Positions 26,663-38,136 of a DNA stretch of 64,000 nucleotides are shown here, one piece after another; the first letter of the stretch is position 1, and the number at the start of each line of letters is the position of its first letter. Origin of the DNA: Thiomicrorhabdus sp. ZW0627 (lineage in GTDB: Bacteria > Pseudomonadota > Gammaproteobacteria > Thiomicrospirales > Thiomicrospiraceae); contig NZ_JARUQR010000005.1 of assembly GCF_029767005.1 (NCBI RefSeq), positions 62,001 to 126,000 on the forward strand, in the 5' to 3' direction. The notes beneath the pieces are model-generated. The model made no database searches and was not told the origin of the DNA. It was given only the letters and a program-made list of their open reading frames with translations. The position numbers were made by a program, and so were the translations under genes.

Positions 26663-28108
26663 TTATTGAACGCCAATGCTTTGGTAGCTCAATTCAATCA
26701 ACGACGATGGCATCAAACCTAGAACCAACAGCGCAATTGAAACCAGGCTAACTGCCCAGTTCAATTCCGAGCTTACTGGCGTCAATGGCGTTTCATCTTC
26801 AACCTTATCGAAGTAGATCGCCTTAACGACTCTCAGGTAGTAGAACGCACTGATTACAGCCGTGATAACCGCAATAACGGCAATCCAAATGAATCCGGCC
26901 TTAACCACTTCTTCAATAACAATCACTTTGGCGAAGAAACCGATAAACGGAGGAATACCCGCCATCGAGAACATTACGATCAACATCATGAACGCCAACC
27001 AAGGGTTACGAGCATTCAAGCCTTTAAAATCAGCAATCTTATCGAATTCGTTCCCAGTACGTGACAGGGCAATGATCATACCGAAACCAGCCACACCAGT
27101 GATTGCGTAGACGATGCTGTAGAACATGGCACTGGCGTAACCGTCCGGGTTGGCTGCCAAAACACCCAACAATAGGAAACCAACGTGACCGATACCGGAA
27201 TAGGCAAGCATACGCTTAAGGTTTTCCTGAACGATGGCAACAAAAGCACTGACGATCATCGAAAGAACCGAAAGAATGATGATCAAGGTCTGCCAATCTG
27301 AAACGAGTCCTGGCATCCCTTCCGCCAACAAGCGGTAAAGGATTGCGAAACCGGCGATCTTAGGAGCTGTACCTAAATAAAGGGTAACCGCAGTTGGAGC
27401 ACCGTGATAAACGTCCGGCATCCACATGTGGAAAGGAACCGCACCCAATTTGAACGCCAAACCGATTACGATGAATACCACACCGAATGATAGAACAACG
27501 GTATCCGCTTTCCCTGAATCGATGATCTTAGCGATTTCAGGCAAGGTGATCGAACCGGTTGCACCGTAAATCATTGAGAAACCGTACAACAGGATACCGG
27601 TCGCCAAAGCGCCCAATACGAAGTACTTCATTGCCGCTTCAACTGCCGCACCAGAATCACGACGCAACGCGATCATGGCGTACATGGAAAGCGACATGAT
27701 TTCCAAACCAAGGTACAAAGTGATGAAGTTGTGCGCCGAAACCATGACGAACATACCCAACACACCAAACAGACCCAGAACGAAGTACTCGCCACTGAAG
27801 AATTTCTGCTGCAACAAATATTCTTTGGAGAACAGGAAGATTCCCAGCGACACCAGGATAATGAATAGTTTAAGGATATCGGCAAAACTATCACGCACGA
27901 AGCTTCCGTCAAACGTGATGACTTGAGTCGTGGCAAAGCTTGTCATGATGAAATAACCAGCCACCAATAAGCTGATTTGCGTCGCATAATACGTCGCAAA
28001 CTGATAACGCTTAGACCAGATGGTATCAGCGACCAAAATAAAAGAAGCCATCGCCAGAAGAACCATTTCTGGTATTGCGGGTGCAAAAGCAGGTATTACA
28101 AAATTCAT
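26663..28108 (-). CDS. nuoN: NADH-quinone oxidoreductase subunit N
   Basis: A 481-residue antiporter-like membrane subunit of complex I with about 14 helices. The proton-channel lysine region shows in VFIVIGLAFKLGAVPFHMW, and MRRDSGAAVEAAMKYF-type charged residues are present (ALRRDSGAAVEAAMKYFVLG). It is the last gene of the fourteen-gene nuo operon, 23 bases after nuoM, and is followed by a terminator. Confidence 0.97.
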   Translation of the reverse strand: MNFVIPAFAPAIPEMVLLAMASFILVADTIWSKRYQFATYYATQISLLVAGYFIMTSFATTQVITFDGSFVRDSFADILKLFIILVSLGIFLFSKEYLLQQKFFSGEYFVLGLFGVLGMFVMVSAHNFITLYLGLEIMSLSMYAMIALRRDSGAAVEAAMKYFVLGALATGILLYGFSMIYGATGSITLPEIAKIIDSGKADTVVLSFGVVFIVIGLAFKLGAVPFHMWMPDVYHGAPTAVTLYLGTAPKIAGFAILYRLLAEGMPGLVSDWQTLIIILSVLSMIVSAFVAIVQENLKRMLAYSGIGHVGFLLLGVLAANPDGYASAMFYSIVYAITGVAGFGMIIALSRTGNEFDKIADFKGLNARNPWLAFMMLIVMFSMAGIPPFIGFFAKVIVIEEVVKAGFIWIAVIAVITAVISAFYYLRVVKAIYFDKVEDETPLTPVSSELNWAVSLVSIALLVLGLMPSSLIELSYQSIGVQ

Positions 28109-28131
28109 ACTGTTAATTCACCTATATCCAA

Positions 28132-29646
28132 TTAAAGTTTTGAAGTTGTTGCTTGAATAAGCAAGTTTTCAACAGAAGTATGCATCACTTCCATCAACGG
28201 CCCCGGGTATACACCCAAAACAACAACCGCAACGGCTAAGGTCGCCATAATGGCAAACTCGCGCTTGTTAAGGTCTTTTAAGTTTTCTACGTTTTCATTG
28301 GTAATCGGACCGAAGAATACACGCTTGACCATCCACAATGTATAAGCCGCACCGATGATCAGTGTCAACGCAGCAATCGCTCCGTACCATAGGTTCGCCT
28401 TGAACGAGCTCAAGATAACCATGAATTCACCAACGAAACCGGAAGTACCAGGTAGACCGACGTTCGCCATCGCAAACAATACCGCGAACATGACAAACCA
28501 AGGCATCTTGTTCACAACACCGCTGTACGCGGAGATTTCACGCGTATGCATACGGTCGTAAAGTACACCGATCGCCAAGAACATCGCACCGGAGATGAAA
28601 CCGTGGGAAACCATCTGAACCATGGCCCCTTCCATACCCAACTGGGCACCTTGAAGAGTTCCGGTATTCTGAAGAATGTCGTACAGCACGAACATACCAA
28701 GCGTCACGAAGCCCATGTGGGAGATCGACGAGTAAGCAACCAGCTTCTTCATATCACTCTGTACAAGAGCGATAACACCGATATAAACGATTGCGATCAG
28801 AGACAATGCGATAACCAACCAATCCAATTGCATAGACGCATCCGGCGTAATTGGAAGGCTGAAACGCACAAAACCGTAACCACCCATCTTGAGCATAATC
28901 GCCGCCAGTACGACAGAACCGGCTGTAGGTGCTTCAACGTGTGCATCCGGCAACCAAGTGTGTACCGGGAACATCGGAATCTTAACCGCAAACGCGATCA
29001 GGAACGCAAGGAAGATCAAAGTCTGAGCTGTCATTCCCAAATGCATCGTGTGCATATCTAGGATAGAAAAGCTGCCTGACTGGTAGTACATATACAGGAA
29101 GCTCACCAGCATAAATACGGAACCGAAGAACGTATACAGGAAGAACTTCAAAGTAGCGTAAACACGACGAGGCCCACCCCACTTACCGATAACGATAAAC
29201 ATCGGAATCAGCAACGCTTCCCAGAACACGTAGAACAAAATCGAATCCAATGCAACAAATACACCGGTCATCATCCCACCCATGATCAGGAAGGCACCCA
29301 TGTACTGTTCAACACGCTCTTTGATTACGTCCCAAGCAGATGCGATGACCAAAACCTGAGTGAATGTGGTCAACAATACCAACGGCATTGAAAGACCGTC
29401 CACACCCAAGTGATAGTAGATGTTGAATGACGGAATCCAACTAACTTTTTCAACAAATTGCATTGAGGCAGTTGTTGTGTCAAAACCGAACCATAGCGGT
29501 AACGACAAAACAAACGTCAACATGGCTGTACCCAAAGATAGCCACTTGGCGGCAGAAGCATTATTACGGCCTGCAAAAAGAACCAACAGGCCACCGATGA
29601 TCGGCAGCCAAATTAGAGTACTTAATATAGGATAGCTTGATAACAT
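28132..29646 (-). CDS. nuoM: NADH-quinone oxidoreductase subunit M
   Basis: A 504-residue antiporter-like subunit of complex I with about 14 helices. The channel motif AVKIPMFPVHTWLPDAHVEA is conserved, including the key lysine, as is the glutamate in FYVFWEALLIPMF. It forms one of the proton-pumping units of the membrane arm. It lies 34 bases downstream of nuoL. Confidence 0.97.
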   Translation of the reverse strand: MLSSYPILSTLIWLPIIGGLLVLFAGRNNASAAKWLSLGTAMLTFVLSLPLWFGFDTTTASMQFVEKVSWIPSFNIYYHLGVDGLSMPLVLLTTFTQVLVIASAWDVIKERVEQYMGAFLIMGGMMTGVFVALDSILFYVFWEALLIPMFIVIGKWGGPRRVYATLKFFLYTFFGSVFMLVSFLYMYYQSGSFSILDMHTMHLGMTAQTLIFLAFLIAFAVKIPMFPVHTWLPDAHVEAPTAGSVVLAAIMLKMGGYGFVRFSLPITPDASMQLDWLVIALSLIAIVYIGVIALVQSDMKKLVAYSSISHMGFVTLGMFVLYDILQNTGTLQGAQLGMEGAMVQMVSHGFISGAMFLAIGVLYDRMHTREISAYSGVVNKMPWFVMFAVLFAMANVGLPGTSGFVGEFMVILSSFKANLWYGAIAALTLIIGAAYTLWMVKRVFFGPITNENVENLKDLNKREFAIMATLAVAVVVLGVYPGPLMEVMHTSVENLLIQATTSKL

Positions 29647-29680
29647 GTAGTCTATTCCCTTCTCTTATTCTTCTTCTAAA

Positions 29681-31654
29681 TTACCAAAGTACCCATACCA
29701 GCATCGCTAGCAGGCCGAAAATCATCACAAACGCATAGTGGTACATATACCCCGTTTGTGTTTCACGTAAACTCTTGGCGGAATTCAGAATCGCGTAGCA
29801 GGTATTCATTACAACACCGCTATCGATCAGCTTGATATCCACCGACTTGGTGAAGAACTCACCAAGCTTACGAGTTCCGTTAACAAATACGATTTCATTC
29901 AAACGATCGAATCCGTAGGCGTTATCCAACACGTAGTAACCGCGTGGACACATCGACTTCAACTTCCCTGGAATATCAGGACGTTTAACATATAGGACCC
30001 ACGCCAACAACACACCGGACAAAGCCAAAATGACAGGCAGAGTGATGAATGAATGCAGGATCATGTTCAGCACACCGTGGAAGTAATTGTTGTAAACCGC
30101 CATCATGGTGTCGTTTTCAGCCATAACAAAGACCGAGTCACCGAAATATGTACCGTTCAACATCGGTTCAATCATAGGCAGACCCATCAACACCGCAGGA
30201 ATCGACAACAAGATTAGAGGTAGTGTCACAACCCATGGAGACTCTTTCAGCTCATGAGTACGGACGTATTCACTCTCTTCACCATGGAACACAATAAAGA
30301 ACATGCGGAAGCTATAGAAAGCGGTTACAAATACACCGGCCATCAATAACACGTATGCGAACATCGCGCCGTAACGGTCACTCTCTCCCAACGCCAGCAG
30401 GATGCTGTCTTTTGAGAAGAATCCTGAGAAACCAGGGAAACCGATCAAGGCCAAAGAACCGATCAACATTGCAATATAGGTGATCGGCATGTATTTCTTA
30501 AGACCACCCATGTCGCGGATATCCTGCTTGTGGTGCATCGCGATGATGACAGAACCGGCCGCAAGAAACAACAAAGCCTTGAAGAACGCATGGGTCAATA
30601 CATGGAACATGCCTGCCGCGTAAGCCGAAGCACCCAACGCCGCAGTCATATAACCCAACTGAGATAGTGTCGAATAAGCAACTACGCGCTTGATGTCATT
30701 CTGGATCAAGCCCAACAGTCCCATCATGAATGCAGTCAAGGCACCCACGATCAATACAACACTCAATGCCGTTTCAGACAATTCAAATGCAGGAGACAAA
30801 CGAGCTACCATGAAGATACCCGCAGTTACCATTGTCGCAGCGTGGATCAATGCAGAAATCGGAGTAGGACCTTCCATCGACTCAGGAAGCCAGACGTGAA
30901 GCGGCATCTGAGCCGATTTACCCATGGCACCGACAAACAACAAGATCAGCATCAAAGTGATCATAGACCATTCGACACCTGGAACGATTTCGATCATCAC
31001 ATCGCGCTGGGATGTCAGCTGAGCAAAAAACTCTTGATAATCCATGGTATTGAAATAGACGAATACCATTGCAATACCCAGGATGAAACCGAAGTCACCG
31101 ACACGGTTAACCAAGAATGCTTTCAAGTTAGCTTGAATCGCGGATTCACGCTTCATGTAGAAACCGATCAATAGGTAAGAAACAAGACCTACCGCTTCCC
31201 AACCGAAAAACAGTTGCAGGAAGTTATTCGCCATAACCAATGAAAGCATCGAGAATGTGAACAGCGAGATGTAACTGAAGAAGCGTTGGTAATAAGGGTT
31301 GTGGTGATCATAATCTTCGTCGTGATCCATATAACCAATGGTATAGATATGAACCATCAAGGAAACGAAAGTCACCACCAACATCATAGTTGCAGACAGT
31401 TCGTCGATCATATAACCGATCTCGAAACGGACACCGTCCGTCACCATCCAGGTATACAAGCTGGCGTTGTAAGGTTCACTACCTTCCAATACGAACAGCA
31501 TAAAGACATAGAAAGAAAGAACAGTTGAAATCGCCACACCGATAATCGTTGCAGTATGCGCCCCTTTGCGCCCGACCTGTCGACCGAATAAACCGGCAAT
31601 CATTGAGCCGAATAACGGCGACAATAAAATAACGGTAAGAATAAAGTGTAACAT
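29681..31654 (-). CDS. nuoL: NADH-quinone oxidoreductase subunit L
   Basis: The 657-residue distal antiporter-like subunit of complex I, with the long C-terminal lateral helix. Conserved features include FFGWEAVGLVSYLLIGFY (key glutamate) and GKSAQMPLHVWLPESMEGPTP. Its length is normal for the family. It lies 6 bases downstream of nuoK. Confidence 0.97.
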   Translation of the reverse strand: MLHFILTVILLSPLFGSMIAGLFGRQVGRKGAHTATIIGVAISTVLSFYVFMLFVLEGSEPYNASLYTWMVTDGVRFEIGYMIDELSATMMLVVTFVSLMVHIYTIGYMDHDEDYDHHNPYYQRFFSYISLFTFSMLSLVMANNFLQLFFGWEAVGLVSYLLIGFYMKRESAIQANLKAFLVNRVGDFGFILGIAMVFVYFNTMDYQEFFAQLTSQRDVMIEIVPGVEWSMITLMLILLFVGAMGKSAQMPLHVWLPESMEGPTPISALIHAATMVTAGIFMVARLSPAFELSETALSVVLIVGALTAFMMGLLGLIQNDIKRVVAYSTLSQLGYMTAALGASAYAAGMFHVLTHAFFKALLFLAAGSVIIAMHHKQDIRDMGGLKKYMPITYIAMLIGSLALIGFPGFSGFFSKDSILLALGESDRYGAMFAYVLLMAGVFVTAFYSFRMFFIVFHGEESEYVRTHELKESPWVVTLPLILLSIPAVLMGLPMIEPMLNGTYFGDSVFVMAENDTMMAVYNNYFHGVLNMILHSFITLPVILALSGVLLAWVLYVKRPDIPGKLKSMCPRGYYVLDNAYGFDRLNEIVFVNGTRKLGEFFTKSVDIKLIDSGVVMNTCYAILNSAKSLRETQTGYMYHYAFVMIFGLLAMLVWVLW

Positions 31655-31660
31655 CTACAA

Positions 31661-31966
31661 CTACCCCTTCAGTGATCCAAGATCATCAACATTGATGCTC
31701 TTACGGTTACGGAACACCAGAACAATAATGGCCAAACCGATCGCTGCTTCCGCCGCAGCAACCGTAAGGATAAAGAATACAAAAATCTGTCCAGTTACAT
31801 CGTTCAAGTAAGACGAAAACGCGACAAGGTTTGTATTAACCGCCAACAACAGCAACTCGATCGACATCAAAAGAATAATGATGTTCTTACGATTCAGGAA
31901 AATCCCGGCCATACTCATCGTGAAAAGAATGGCGCTAAAAATTAGGTAATCCGATAAAGCAATCAC
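31661..31966 (-). CDS. nuoK: NADH-quinone oxidoreductase subunit K
   Basis: A 101-residue membrane subunit of complex I with three helices. The two conserved glutamates sit in [14 protein letters not shown] and [12 protein letters not shown]. It overlaps nuoJ by four bases, as in most nuo operons. Confidence 0.97.
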   Translation of the reverse strand: MIALSDYLIFSAILFTMSMAGIFLNRKNIIILLMSIELLLLAVNTNLVAFSSYLNDVTGQIFVFFILTVAAAEAAIGLAIIVLVFRNRKSINVDDLGSLKG

Positions 31967-32604
31967 TTGCTCTCCTCCTCTTTTTCCGGCAGATCCTTCT
32001 CGACCACCGCTTCCATCTTCACCATTCTCAGACGGTCTGAAGCTTGTGTTTTAACCTGCTTATCAATGTTTTGATAAAGCACTTCTTTAGGCGCACGACG
32101 ACGTATCGTCAATGCGATGGCGGCAACGATCCCCACTAGAAGTAGGACGGCCGCCAATACAAACGCGTAAGCGTGCGTAGTGTAAAGAGGAACGGCGATT
32201 GCAGCTGTGTTGCTGTAATCAGGCCCGTGAACAACCGGTGCACCAGTTACTTCCAAACCAAAGTGTGCTGGTCCAAGAACCATGTACATCATGCCGAAAG
32301 TAGCGATTGCAGCAATGGCCCCTAATGACAAGTAACGCGTGAAACCTTCCTTAAGCTTAGCCAGGTTGATGTCCAGCATCATGACCACGAATAGGAAGAG
32401 AACCATAACGGCACCGACATAAACCAAAATCAATACCAGACCTAGGAATTCGGCCTGAGCCATGATCCACACGCCAGCCGTTGAAATAAACGCCAATACC
32501 AACCATAAAGCGGCTTTAACCGGGTTTCTAACCGTAATCACCATAAAACCAGAGACGACGGCCATCGCAGCAAGTACATAAAAAATAAATTGCTCAAATG
32601 TCAT
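31963..32604 (-). CDS. nuoJ: NADH-quinone oxidoreductase subunit J
   Basis: A 213-residue membrane subunit of complex I with five helices, including the conserved [17 protein letters not shown] segment. The C-terminal tail is charged ([13 protein letters not shown]). It overlaps nuoK by four bases. Confidence 0.96.
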   Translation of the reverse strand: MTFEQFIFYVLAAMAVVSGFMVITVRNPVKAALWLVLAFISTAGVWIMAQAEFLGLVLILVYVGAVMVLFLFVVMMLDINLAKLKEGFTRYLSLGAIAAIATFGMMYMVLGPAHFGLEVTGAPVVHGPDYSNTAAIAVPLYTTHAYAFVLAAVLLLVGIVAAIALTIRRRAPKEVLYQNIDKQVKTQASDRLRMVKMEAVVEKDLPEKEEESK

Positions 32605-32620
32605 GTTGAATTCTCTTTAA

Positions 32621-33112
32621 TTAACGATATTTAGCGTCTGCAGCGCGGTCCGCAGCAATCTGTTGTTCATGCTTGTCACCAAAGGCCAACAACTTGTCTT
32701 TGGTCATGATATGAGGGCCGCGCTCCTGGAATTCATATTCAAAAACACGTGTTTCGACGATTGCATCAACTGGACAGGCCTCTTCACAGAAACCACAGTA
32801 AATACACTTAAACATATCAATATCGTATTGGGTCGTTCTACGCGAACCGTCTTCTCGTTCTTCCGACTCGATGGTAATCGCATTGGCAGGACAAACCGCT
32901 TCACACAACTTACAGGCGATACAACGCTCTTCACCGTTTTCATAACGGCGTAATGCGTGATGCCCTCTAAAACGAGGAGAAAGCGGAGTCTTCTCTTCCG
33001 GATAACGAACCGTAATTTTCTTCTTAAAAAGGTATTTTCCGGTTAACGCAAGGCCTTTGAAGAGTTCTGTCAACCCAAAGGTCTTAACTTGATGTCTGAT
33101 GAATTTAACCAT
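32621..33112 (-). CDS. nuoI: NADH-quinone oxidoreductase subunit I
   Basis: The 163-residue ferredoxin-like subunit of complex I that carries clusters N6a and N6b. Both CxxCxxCxxxCP motifs are present: [12 protein letters not shown] and [12 protein letters not shown]. It links the peripheral arm to the quinone site. It lies 12 bases after nuoH. Confidence 0.97.
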   Translation of the reverse strand: MVKFIRHQVKTFGLTELFKGLALTGKYLFKKKITVRYPEEKTPLSPRFRGHHALRRYENGEERCIACKLCEAVCPANAITIESEEREDGSRRTTQYDIDMFKCIYCGFCEEACPVDAIVETRVFEYEFQERGPHIMTKDKLLAFGDKHEQQIAADRAADAKYR

Positions 33113-33124
33113 TTTTACCTCTAA

Positions 33125-34186
33125 TTAATTAAACCAAGGACCGAATTTGAAGTACTGCATTGCACCAACAACGAATACCCAAACGATAGTCACAGGAATT
33201 AACACTTTCCACCCTAGACGCATTAACTGGTCATAACGGTATCTTGGGAAAGTGGCACGAAGCCATAGGAAAACAAACAATAAGAAACTTACCTTAAAGG
33301 CCAACCAACCGAAGGCAGGTACCCATGCAAACAGAGTTTCCAGAACTGGAATGCCTTCAAACGGCGATAACCAACCACCTAGGAACATAATTGCGGTCAT
33401 GAATGAGATCAGGATCATCATGGCGTATTCGGCCAACATGAAGACACCGAACGTCATACCCGAATATTCAACGTGGAAACCAGCAACGATTTCAGCTTCC
33501 CCTTCGACGATATCAAACGGCGTACGGTTGGTTTCAGCCAAACCGGAAAGGAAGTAAACAACGAACATTGGCAACAACGGCAATAGATACCAGTTCAAGA
33601 TACCACCTTGCTGACCTGCTACGATTTCAGACAAGTTCATACTTCCGGCAATCATCAATACGGTTACCAACGCGAAGCCCATTGCGATTTCGTAAGAAAT
33701 CTTCTGTGCAGAACCACGCAAAGCACCCAAGAATGCGTACTTAGAGTTGGAAGCCCAACCTGCAATAATGGTTCCGTAAACTAAAATCGACGATACCGCA
33801 AGGATATACAAAATACCGGCGTTGATATCGGAGACCACCACTTCCGGTGAGAACGGTATAACCGCCCATACTGCAACCGCTGGTGCGATAGACAACACCG
33901 GTGCAACAATGAATAGGAACTTATTAGACTGACGAGGGAAAATCACCTCTTTTGTCATCAGCTTGATCGCATCCGCAATCGGCTGGAACCAACCACCCGG
34001 GCCGACACGGTTAGGTCCCATACGAACCTGCATGTAACCGATAACTTTACGCTCAGCGTATGTCAACAGCATAACCGTGATCATAATTGGCAGAATAACG
34101 ACCAATGCTTGAATAACCAAGGTAATAACAATAGCCAACCAATCGAATAAGAAGGTAGATAAAAAGGCTTGGATCGCATCAAACAT
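33125..34186 (-). CDS. nuoH: NADH-quinone oxidoreductase subunit H
   Basis: A 353-residue membrane subunit with eight helices that forms part of the quinone cavity of complex I. The conserved signatures [15 protein letters not shown] and [12 protein letters not shown]-like region ([20 protein letters not shown]) are present, as is the acidic loop [20 protein letters not shown]. It starts 5 bases after nuoG. Confidence 0.97.
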   Translation of the reverse strand: MFDAIQAFLSTFLFDWLAIVITLVIQALVVILPIMITVMLLTYAERKVIGYMQVRMGPNRVGPGGWFQPIADAIKLMTKEVIFPRQSNKFLFIVAPVLSIAPAVAVWAVIPFSPEVVVSDINAGILYILAVSSILVYGTIIAGWASNSKYAFLGALRGSAQKISYEIAMGFALVTVLMIAGSMNLSEIVAGQQGGILNWYLLPLLPMFVVYFLSGLAETNRTPFDIVEGEAEIVAGFHVEYSGMTFGVFMLAEYAMMILISFMTAIMFLGGWLSPFEGIPVLETLFAWVPAFGWLAFKVSFLLFVFLWLRATFPRYRYDQLMRLGWKVLIPVTIVWVFVVGAMQYFKFGPWFN

Positions 34187-34191
34187 CTAGA

Positions 34192-36303
34192 TTATCCTCT
34201 TTTCGTTAGTTGAGCGTTGGCATCGGGAGTCGCCTGCAAAGACGGAGAACGTCTGACAATACTGTCGATCACATACGGCGAAAGCACACTGAAAGTTTCA
34301 GACGCGTTATCCAAGGTCATTTCAACCTTACCGAAATCGATGTTCGTCGCTTGGTTATCCATTACTTCTGTCAAAACTTGATTTGAATGTGTCTGTTCGA
34401 AACCTTCTAGGTCGAACAGGTTACCAAGTACACGTAGGACTTTCCAACCTGCTTTTGAGTCACCTTTAGGCTCGACAGCCATCTTGAAAGACTGTTTTAA
34501 GCCATTGGCGTTCACGTAAGTTCCCGCTGTTTCCGCAAACGTCGCCAATGGTAGCAACACATCCGCATATTCACGCATAGCTTCGCTATCAAATGCAGTC
34601 ATATTGACTACAAAACCGGCTTGTTTCATCGCCTTCAACGCCTGATCAGATTCAATACAATCTAGTTCAGGCTCAACTCCGAAGTTGATAAAACAATCCA
34701 AGTTAGCGTTCAACATTTGCGAAACGTTCATACCGTTCTGAGGCAGTACATTCACAAGATGAGCACCTACTTCGTTAGCGGCAATCGGAAGAATGTTCAA
34801 ACTCGCACCGGTCGCTTCGGCGATGATGGCCGCCAACTTCTGCAGCTGGGCGTAGTTAGAATGGTTCTGAGAGATTTGACCTAACATGACTGCTGCTTTT
34901 TCAGCGGCCTTTAATGATTCAACGATCTCTCGATGTGTATTCGTAACTTCAACTGAATCCAACCAGGCCTGTTCACTTTCATTTGCCATTTCCAAAGCCG
35001 CTTTAGCGACTCCGGCAAGCTGTTCGACCAGATTGTTTTGATCTGCGATGATTTCGCTGGCCAAAGGGTAATTGAAATCCAACGTAAGTGGGTTAATGAC
35101 ATGTGCTTTCGCACCGGCCAGCACCGCTTTACGAATACGGTGGTTTAGGATAGGCAGCTCTTTTCTTAGGTAAGAACCTACCAACAATACGGTCTGCAAT
35201 TCTTCAACCTCTTCGATTGAAGGAACCAGTGACGGTGTATGGAAACCGTTCGCATCCAAAGAGAAGTCGGTTTGGCTTAAACGGTGATCGATGTTCTCAA
35301 TCGCTAAACCGCGCGCCAGTTTCTGTAACAAATGCAACTCTTCAACTGTTGAACTTGGAGATGCAAGCACACCAACTTTGGATGCATCGGACAATCTCTC
35401 TTTCAGACCTTCTACAGCAAATTCCAAAGCTGTTTCCCAATCAACAGAAAGCCATTTGCCGTTCTTTTTTATTTGTGGCTGGGTCAATCTATCTTCAGCA
35501 TTGATCCCTTCATAAGCGAAACGGTCCCTATCCGATAGCCATACTTCGTTGATAGCTTCGTTTTCGCGAGGAACAACACGTTTGATTTCACCGTCTTTAG
35601 AGTGAAGGATGATATTCGATCCCATGCTGTCATGAGGAGCGATACCGTTGTGAGCTTTCAATTCCCATGCACGCGCAGAATAACGGAACGGCTTGGATGT
35701 CAGAGCGCCTACAGGACAAAGGTCGATCATATTCCCAGACATTTCGGAAGTGATTGATTTTTCGATATAAGTACCGATTTCCATCCACTCACTACGCCCG
35801 GTTGCACCCAATTCCATCATACCGGCCACTTCCTGCCCGAAACGAACACAACGGGTACAGTGGATACAACGAGTCATATCCGTTTGGATCAATGAACCGG
35901 CTTCGCGGTCACCGACGATACGTTTCGCTTCGGTATAACGGGAAACATCATCACCATAATCCATGGCCACATCTTGCAATTCACACTCACCACCCTGGTC
36001 ACAAATAGGACAATCCAGCGGGTGGTTAATCAGTAGAAACTCCATCACCGATTTTTGTGCCGCAATCGCTTTGGCCGATTTTGTGTGGACCTTCATACCG
36101 TCGGTAACTGGCGTAGCACAGGCTGGAAGCGGCTTCCATGCACCTTCTACTTCAACCAGACACATACGGCAGTTGGCAGCGATCGATAGCTTTTTGTGGT
36201 AACAAAAACGGGGAATTGAGATCTGCGCTTTATCGGCGACATCAATCAGCATGTCCCCTTCACGCGCTTCGACAACTTGTCCGTTAATTTCTACTTTTAC
36301 CAT
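34192..36303 (-). CDS. nuoG: NADH-quinone oxidoreductase subunit G
   Basis: The 703-residue iron-sulfur subunit of the peripheral arm of complex I. The N-terminal [2Fe-2S] ligands lie in CYHKKLSIAANCRMC. The His-Cys [4Fe-4S] segment HPLDCPICDQGGECELQD and the N4/N5 cysteines in CIHCTRC are intact. The rest is a molybdopterin-oxidoreductase-like fold without cofactor. It is shorter than the E. coli form (about 900) but matches the length in most proteobacteria and mitochondria. Confidence 0.96.
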   Translation of the reverse strand: MVKVEINGQVVEAREGDMLIDVADKAQISIPRFCYHKKLSIAANCRMCLVEVEGAWKPLPACATPVTDGMKVHTKSAKAIAAQKSVMEFLLINHPLDCPICDQGGECELQDVAMDYGDDVSRYTEAKRIVGDREAGSLIQTDMTRCIHCTRCVRFGQEVAGMMELGATGRSEWMEIGTYIEKSITSEMSGNMIDLCPVGALTSKPFRYSARAWELKAHNGIAPHDSMGSNIILHSKDGEIKRVVPRENEAINEVWLSDRDRFAYEGINAEDRLTQPQIKKNGKWLSVDWETALEFAVEGLKERLSDASKVGVLASPSSTVEELHLLQKLARGLAIENIDHRLSQTDFSLDANGFHTPSLVPSIEEVEELQTVLLVGSYLRKELPILNHRIRKAVLAGAKAHVINPLTLDFNYPLASEIIADQNNLVEQLAGVAKAALEMANESEQAWLDSVEVTNTHREIVESLKAAEKAAVMLGQISQNHSNYAQLQKLAAIIAEATGASLNILPIAANEVGAHLVNVLPQNGMNVSQMLNANLDCFINFGVEPELDCIESDQALKAMKQAGFVVNMTAFDSEAMREYADVLLPLATFAETAGTYVNANGLKQSFKMAVEPKGDSKAGWKVLRVLGNLFDLEGFEQTHSNQVLTEVMDNQATNIDFGKVEMTLDNASETFSVLSPYVIDSIVRRSPSLQATPDANAQLTKRG

Positions 36304-36349
36304 AATTCTTTAACCTAATTAAACTTAGCTTAGTAATCTAAGGATTCGA

Positions 36350-37630
36350 TTATTGACGATCGTAGATGCTACAACCGTGCTCAATGTAATGTCTGAATTC
36401 GTGCTCGTAGTGCTCAAGCGCACTCGTCAAAGCAATCGTAGCCGCGTCTCCAAGACCACAGATAACATTCCCCATGATCTTACCGGATACATTCTTCAAA
36501 CTTTCGATATCCTCAGGGCGGCCCTTTCCTTCGCGAATACGCTTAACCACGCGGTATAACCAACCGGTACCTTCACGACAAGGCGTACATTGACCGCAGG
36601 ATTCGTCCCAATAAAAGTGACTCAGGTTTTCGATGACCTTAACGATGTCGGTCTGATCATCCATGATAATCACCGATCCGGCACCCAGGAATGACCCAGC
36701 TTTGGCGATCGAATCATAATCCATATTCATTGCCATCGCTTTCTCGGCAGGAAGAATTGCCGTTGAAGCACCACCAGGGATAACACACTTCAACTGACGT
36801 CCTTTCCAGATTCCGCCAGCCGCTTCCAATAGATCTTTAAACGGCGTCCCCATGCGGATTTCAAAGTTACCTGGCTTTTCTACATGCCCGGAGACCGCAT
36901 ACAATTTAGTTCCACCCGCGTTTTCAACACCAAGATCGGCAAACCACTGTCCGCCCTTTGCAAGGATCATTGGAATCGATGCCAAAGTTTCTGTGTTGTT
37001 GATAGTCGTAGGCTTACCGTATAAACCGTAGCTAGCTGGGAAAGGCGGCTTGAAGCGTGGCTGACCTTTCTTACCTTCGATCGATTCGATCAAAGCAGTC
37101 TCTTCACCACAAATATAAGCACCCGCTCCTAAATGTGTGTATAGATCGAAATCAAAGCCAGAGCCAAGGATATTCTTTCCTAGCAGGCCTGCTTCACGAG
37201 CTTGGTTGACCGCATTATCAAAACGTTTGTACGGTTCCCAGAACTCACCACGGATGTAGTTGTAACCGGCTGTCGCACCAATAACATAACCGGCAATCAT
37301 CATTCCCTCAATCAACTGATGAGGGTTATAACGCATAATGTCACGGTCTTTAAAAGTACCCGGCTCACCTTCATCGGAATTACAGAGGATGTACTTGTCA
37401 CCTGGTGCCATACGGTTCATGAAGCTCCACTTCAAACCGGTCGGGAAACCGGCACCACCGCGTCCGCGGATACCCGAAGTTTTAACTTCTTCAATGATCT
37501 CTTGCGGATCCAACTCACCGGCCAGGACTTTTTTCCAAATCTCGTAACCACCGTTCGCCATGTAAACATCAATGTCCCATGAACGGTCTAAGTGGTTTAA
37601 ACGGTAACAGCATTCATTTTGAGGCATCAT
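36350..37630 (-). CDS. nuoF: NADH-quinone oxidoreductase subunit F
   Basis: The 426-residue NADH- and FMN-binding subunit. It has the NADH-binding [15 protein letters not shown] motif, the FMN motif [16 protein letters not shown] and the N3 [4Fe-4S] ligands [12 protein letters not shown] plus a later Cys in [10 protein letters not shown]. It works with NuoE as the electron-input module. It begins 5 bases after nuoE. Confidence 0.97.
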   Translation of the reverse strand: MMPQNECCYRLNHLDRSWDIDVYMANGGYEIWKKVLAGELDPQEIIEEVKTSGIRGRGGAGFPTGLKWSFMNRMAPGDKYILCNSDEGEPGTFKDRDIMRYNPHQLIEGMMIAGYVIGATAGYNYIRGEFWEPYKRFDNAVNQAREAGLLGKNILGSGFDFDLYTHLGAGAYICGEETALIESIEGKKGQPRFKPPFPASYGLYGKPTTINNTETLASIPMILAKGGQWFADLGVENAGGTKLYAVSGHVEKPGNFEIRMGTPFKDLLEAAGGIWKGRQLKCVIPGGASTAILPAEKAMAMNMDYDSIAKAGSFLGAGSVIIMDDQTDIVKVIENLSHFYWDESCGQCTPCREGTGWLYRVVKRIREGKGRPEDIESLKNVSGKIMGNVICGLGDAATIALTSALEHYEHEFRHYIEHGCSIYDRQ

Positions 37631-37635
37631 ATCGT

Positions 37636-38136
37636 TTACTCCAGCTCGGTAATCAATTTATCTAGATATTCTTCGGTAAGGTTTTCATGATATTCCTTAC
37701 CAAGCTGCATCATAGGCGCACCACCACAGGCACCAAGACACTCAACCTTCTTGATCGAGAACTTGCCATCCGGCGTAACTTCACCCACTTTGATGCCTAG
37801 ACGTTTTTCAAGATAGGCGATGATATCGTCCTTACCGCGCAACATGCATGAGATGCTGTTACAGACGCAGAACTTGAATTCACCGACTGGCTGATGTTCG
37901 TAGTTACCGTAAAAAGTCGCTACTTCATAGACCGCAATTGGCGGCATTCCTAGGTAATCAGCGATTTCATCCATCAATTCAGTTGTAAGATGACCGCCGT
38001 TTACTTCCTGCACAATACGCAAAGCCGGCATAACCGCCGACTGTCTTTGGTCAGCTGGATAATGCGAAATCCAACGATCGATGCGGGACTTTACGTCCCC
38101 TGTAATCATTTTGCTGTTATTTTCGGTTGAACTCAT
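37636..38136 (-). CDS. nuoE: NADH-quinone oxidoreductase subunit E
   Basis: A 166-residue thioredoxin-like [2Fe-2S] subunit (cluster N1a). Ligands are in [11 protein letters not shown] and [12 protein letters not shown]. It overlaps nuoD by four bases, implying coupled translation. Confidence 0.97.
   Translation of the reverse strand: MSSTENNSKMITGDVKSRIDRWISHYPADQRQSAVMPALRIVQEVNGGHLTTELMDEIADYLGMPPIAVYEVATFYGNYEHQPVGEFKFCVCNSISCMLRGKDDIIAYLEKRLGIKVGEVTPDGKFSIKKVECLGACGGAPMMQLGKEYHENLTEEYLDKLITELE

Noticed and set aside
34192-36303. NuoG as a truncated gene
   Set aside because: It is about 200 residues shorter than in E. coli, but all cluster ligands are present and the length is normal for most proteobacteria.
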